Part shown: one piece after another, positions 6,310 through 7,430 of the stretch
Numbering within the stretch: position 1 is the first letter of the stretch
How the letters are laid out: the number at the start of each line of letters is the position of its first letter
Source of the DNA: Verrucomicrobiia bacterium
Lineage (GTDB): Bacteria > Verrucomicrobiota > Verrucomicrobiia > CAIQCK01
DNA: 7,430 nt
Reading direction: 5' to 3'
Assembly (NCBI GenBank): GCA_026417675.1
Contig: JAOACV010000108.1
Coordinates: 1-7,430, forward strand
The notes under the pieces: model-generated
Told to the model about the DNA's origin: nothing
Databases searched by the model: none
The model's input: only the letters and a program-made list of their open reading frames with translations
Position numbers and translations under genes: made by a program

Positions 6310-7150
6310 TTTCCAGCAGGTCGTGCGGCGACTCGTAGCCGTTGTTGGTCGCAATCTCGCGGAGTGTCTGGCTCTCGGCGGCCTTGATTCCCTTTGCGGA
6401 AAGCCGCGCCAGCGCATCCCTGACTGTGACGCCCGCGCCGCCGCAATACTCGGCCAGCGTCATCCGTCCCGGCCCCTTGCCGGCACCACCACGCCCCGCA
6501 CCCTGGCCCATGCCGCGACGGTCCGAGCATGTCTCCGGCGCCGTGATAATCTCATAGAGTTGTTGCGCCGACAGGCCGGCTTGGTCGGCCAGCTTCTGCA
6601 CAACCGTGTCCGGCGCAAAACCGCAAATACCCCGCGCCTCCAACCTGGGCGCGACGGTCGGGAAATCGAGGCCTGCTTTCGCTGCCAGTTCCGCCAGCGT
6701 GAGCAATTCGGCGTGTGGGATCGGCGCGCGTTGCCGGGGCGTGTCCCAACTTTGGCGGAGATACTCGTTCCACGCCAGCCACGTTGAGAACGGGGGCACT
6801 CCGGCCCGCGTGCCGGCAAAGACCAGCGCGCACAGCGCCAAGGCCGTCACCCATTCCCGGCGCAAGCCGATGCGCCGGCTGAGCCGGTCCTTGAAATAGC
6901 CGACCAACGGACGCCAGTTGAAAACCAGGTGCACGACCGCCGCCACCACGAAAAGCGTGCCAAAGCAAATGTGCAGGTCGCTCCACTGGCTTTTGCGCAA
7001 GCCAAGCACGGTCCAGTTGGTCCAGTTGGCGATCCGCCCCGGCGGCGCGATGAACAACACCGCGCCCGTGACGGCCAGCGCCAGAAACGCAATCATCGCG
7101 ACGACCGAGGTCACCGCACGCCAACTGAAATGATGATGAGACCCTGTCAT
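6293..7150 (-). CDS. DUF4405-type membrane protein with duplicated C-terminal domain
   Basis: A 285-residue protein. The N-terminal part resembles DUF4405, a small cytochrome-b-like membrane domain. It has three predicted helices (about 12-34, 58-79, 100-114), the signature APPGRIANWTNWTVLGL (35-51), and LHICFGTLFVVAAVVHLVFNW (59-79), where His60 and His74 lie on one helix and are candidate b-haem ligands, with more His at 5-7. No enzymatic role is established for the domain; involvement in membrane electron transfer is inference. The soluble C-terminal half has two related ~54-residue segments (about 149-203 and 229-283) separated by a Gly/Arg-rich linker (209-228, with GMGQGAGRGG). The start at 7150 is well supported: GGAG lies 8 bases upstream, and the ATG overlaps the upstream gene's TGA as ATGA, implying coupled translation. 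It converges on the plus-strand genes with no clear terminator between. Confidence 0.82.
   Translation of the reverse strand: MTGSHHHFSWRAVTSVVAMIAFLALAVTGAVLFIAPPGRIANWTNWTVLGLRKSQWSDLHICFGTLFVVAAVVHLVFNWRPLVGYFKDRLSRRIGLRREWVTALALCALVFAGTRAGVPPFSTWLAWNEYLRQSWDTPRQRAPIPHAELLTLAELAAKAGLDFPTVAPRLEARGICGFAPDTVVQKLADQAGLSAQQLYEIITAPETCSDRRGMGQGAGRGGAGKGPGRMTLAEYCGGAGVTVRDALARLSAKGIKAAESQTLREIATNNGYESPHDLLEIIGGR
6302..6706 (-). repeat. Two-copy ~54-residue protein repeat in the DUF4405 gene
   Basis: Copy 1 (residues 149-203, bases 6542-6706) and copy 2 (229-283, bases 6302-6466) share the pattern TLAE, AG, RL, A-GI, T, A, G, S, L, EII in the same order, at an offset of 80 residues and with one compensated single-residue shift near the end. 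Compare TLAELAAKAGLDFPTVAPRL with TLAEYCGGAGVTVRDALARL, and QQLYEII with HDLLEII. Each copy looks like a short helical, possibly HTH-like, module. The copies are far apart at the DNA level, so this is an old duplication. Confidence 0.75.
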
Positions 7151-7430
7151 GATCCATGCTCCGATAGTCCGCCTTGGGGTTTGGCGAGGCTTCCAGCCTT
7201 GGAAGACGACCCGTGACCGCGCCCCATTCCCTGTTTCTCGACTGAAGTCGCGTTCGAGCTGGAGGCTTCGTATGCTTTCAAGATGAACGCCCGCACTTTC
7301 TCAATCGTGCGGACGCCTTCGTCGAGCAGTCGGTCAATCACGTGCCGCGCCTTCGCAGCATCGTGCTTGGACACCCACGCGCTCGTCTCGGCGGGGGACG
7401 GGCCGTCTCCGGCCTTGAACACCAACTGAT
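7147..7430 (-). CDS. Small Gly-rich-tailed protein, unknown (5' end outside window)
   Basis: The frame is open to the right edge, so only the last 93 residues are seen; the TTG at 7425 is not a supported start. The visible part has a helical segment (AAKARHVIDRLLDEGVRTIE, then KVRAFILKAYEAS), followed by a low-complexity, probably disordered tail with GMGRGHGSSSKAG and a final GLSEHGS. No transmembrane helix, Cys motif or catalytic motif is visible. Its TGA overlaps the ATG of the DUF4405 gene (ATGA), so the two are almost certainly one operon. The tail's GMGRG resembles GMGQG in the linker of that downstream protein. I do not recognise the family. Confidence 0.65.
   Translation of the reverse strand, partial: QLVFKAGDGPSPAETSAWVSKHDAAKARHVIDRLLDEGVRTIEKVRAFILKAYEASSSNATSVEKQGMGRGHGSSSKAGSLAKPQGGLSEHGS
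7159..7162 (-). promoter_or_regulatory. Shine-Dalgarno site for the DUF4405 gene
   Basis: On the minus strand GGAG lies 8 bases before the ATG at 7150, inside the coding end of the upstream gene. Together with the ATGA overlap it decides the start against the out-of-frame ATG at 7157, which would lie too close to this site. Confidence 0.7.

Noticed and set aside
6054..6338. Full 94-codon frame 3 after the amidotransferase-like gene taken as one gene
   Set aside because: Beyond about 6115 the product turns into Arg/Gly/Ser-rich noise while frame 1 becomes protein-like, so only its first ~20 codons look real.
1..7430. Mobile element, phage, CRISPR, tRNA or rRNA
   Set aside because: No spaced direct repeats, transposase or integrase motifs, terminal inverted repeats with target duplications, or recognisable structured RNA were seen on either strand.

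Overview
The window is a GC-rich bacterial chromosomal segment whose codon use looks uniform by eye. Five genes run left to right, one small reading frame appears broken, and two genes run right to left from the right edge. There is no rRNA, tRNA, CRISPR array, transposase or phage gene. A proline/alanine-rich FtsK followed after 14 bases by a RodZ-type HTH/transmembrane protein, plus envelope cytochromes, points to a Gram-negative-type envelope. A Verrucomicrobiota or other PVC-group host is my best guess, from the general look of the proteins only.

Left part (1-2834): the 3' portion of ftsK (DNA translocase, chromosome segregation at division) and a rodZ-like gene (morphogenesis, MreB partner). 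They are close enough to be co-transcribed and form a cell-division/cell-shape pair.

Middle part (2835-6051): a ~200-base gap with a nested inverted repeat, then three genes for exported or membrane-anchored proteins. These are an MsrA methionine sulfoxide reductase with a signal peptide, a tri-haem cytochrome c peroxidase anchored by an N-terminal helix (architecture of E. coli YhjA), and a class I glutamine-amidotransferase-like protein with an intact Cys-His-Glu triad and an apparent Sec signal. The first two fit removal of peroxide and repair of oxidised methionines outside the cytoplasm. The role of the third is unknown.

Right part (6052-7430): directly after the amidotransferase-like gene lies a short reading frame that seems to change frame at a run of four Gs. 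It ends 17 bases inside the convergent gene on the other strand. That minus-strand pair, overlapping by ATGA, encodes a small Gly-rich protein (5' end beyond the window) and a DUF4405-type three-helix membrane protein, probably b-haem binding. Its soluble C-terminal half is built from two copies of a ~54-residue repeat.

The points most worth a second look are the exported amidotransferase-like protein beside the peroxidase, the missing distal-histidine position in the peroxidase, the duplicated domain of the DUF4405 protein, and the frame-broken small gene.
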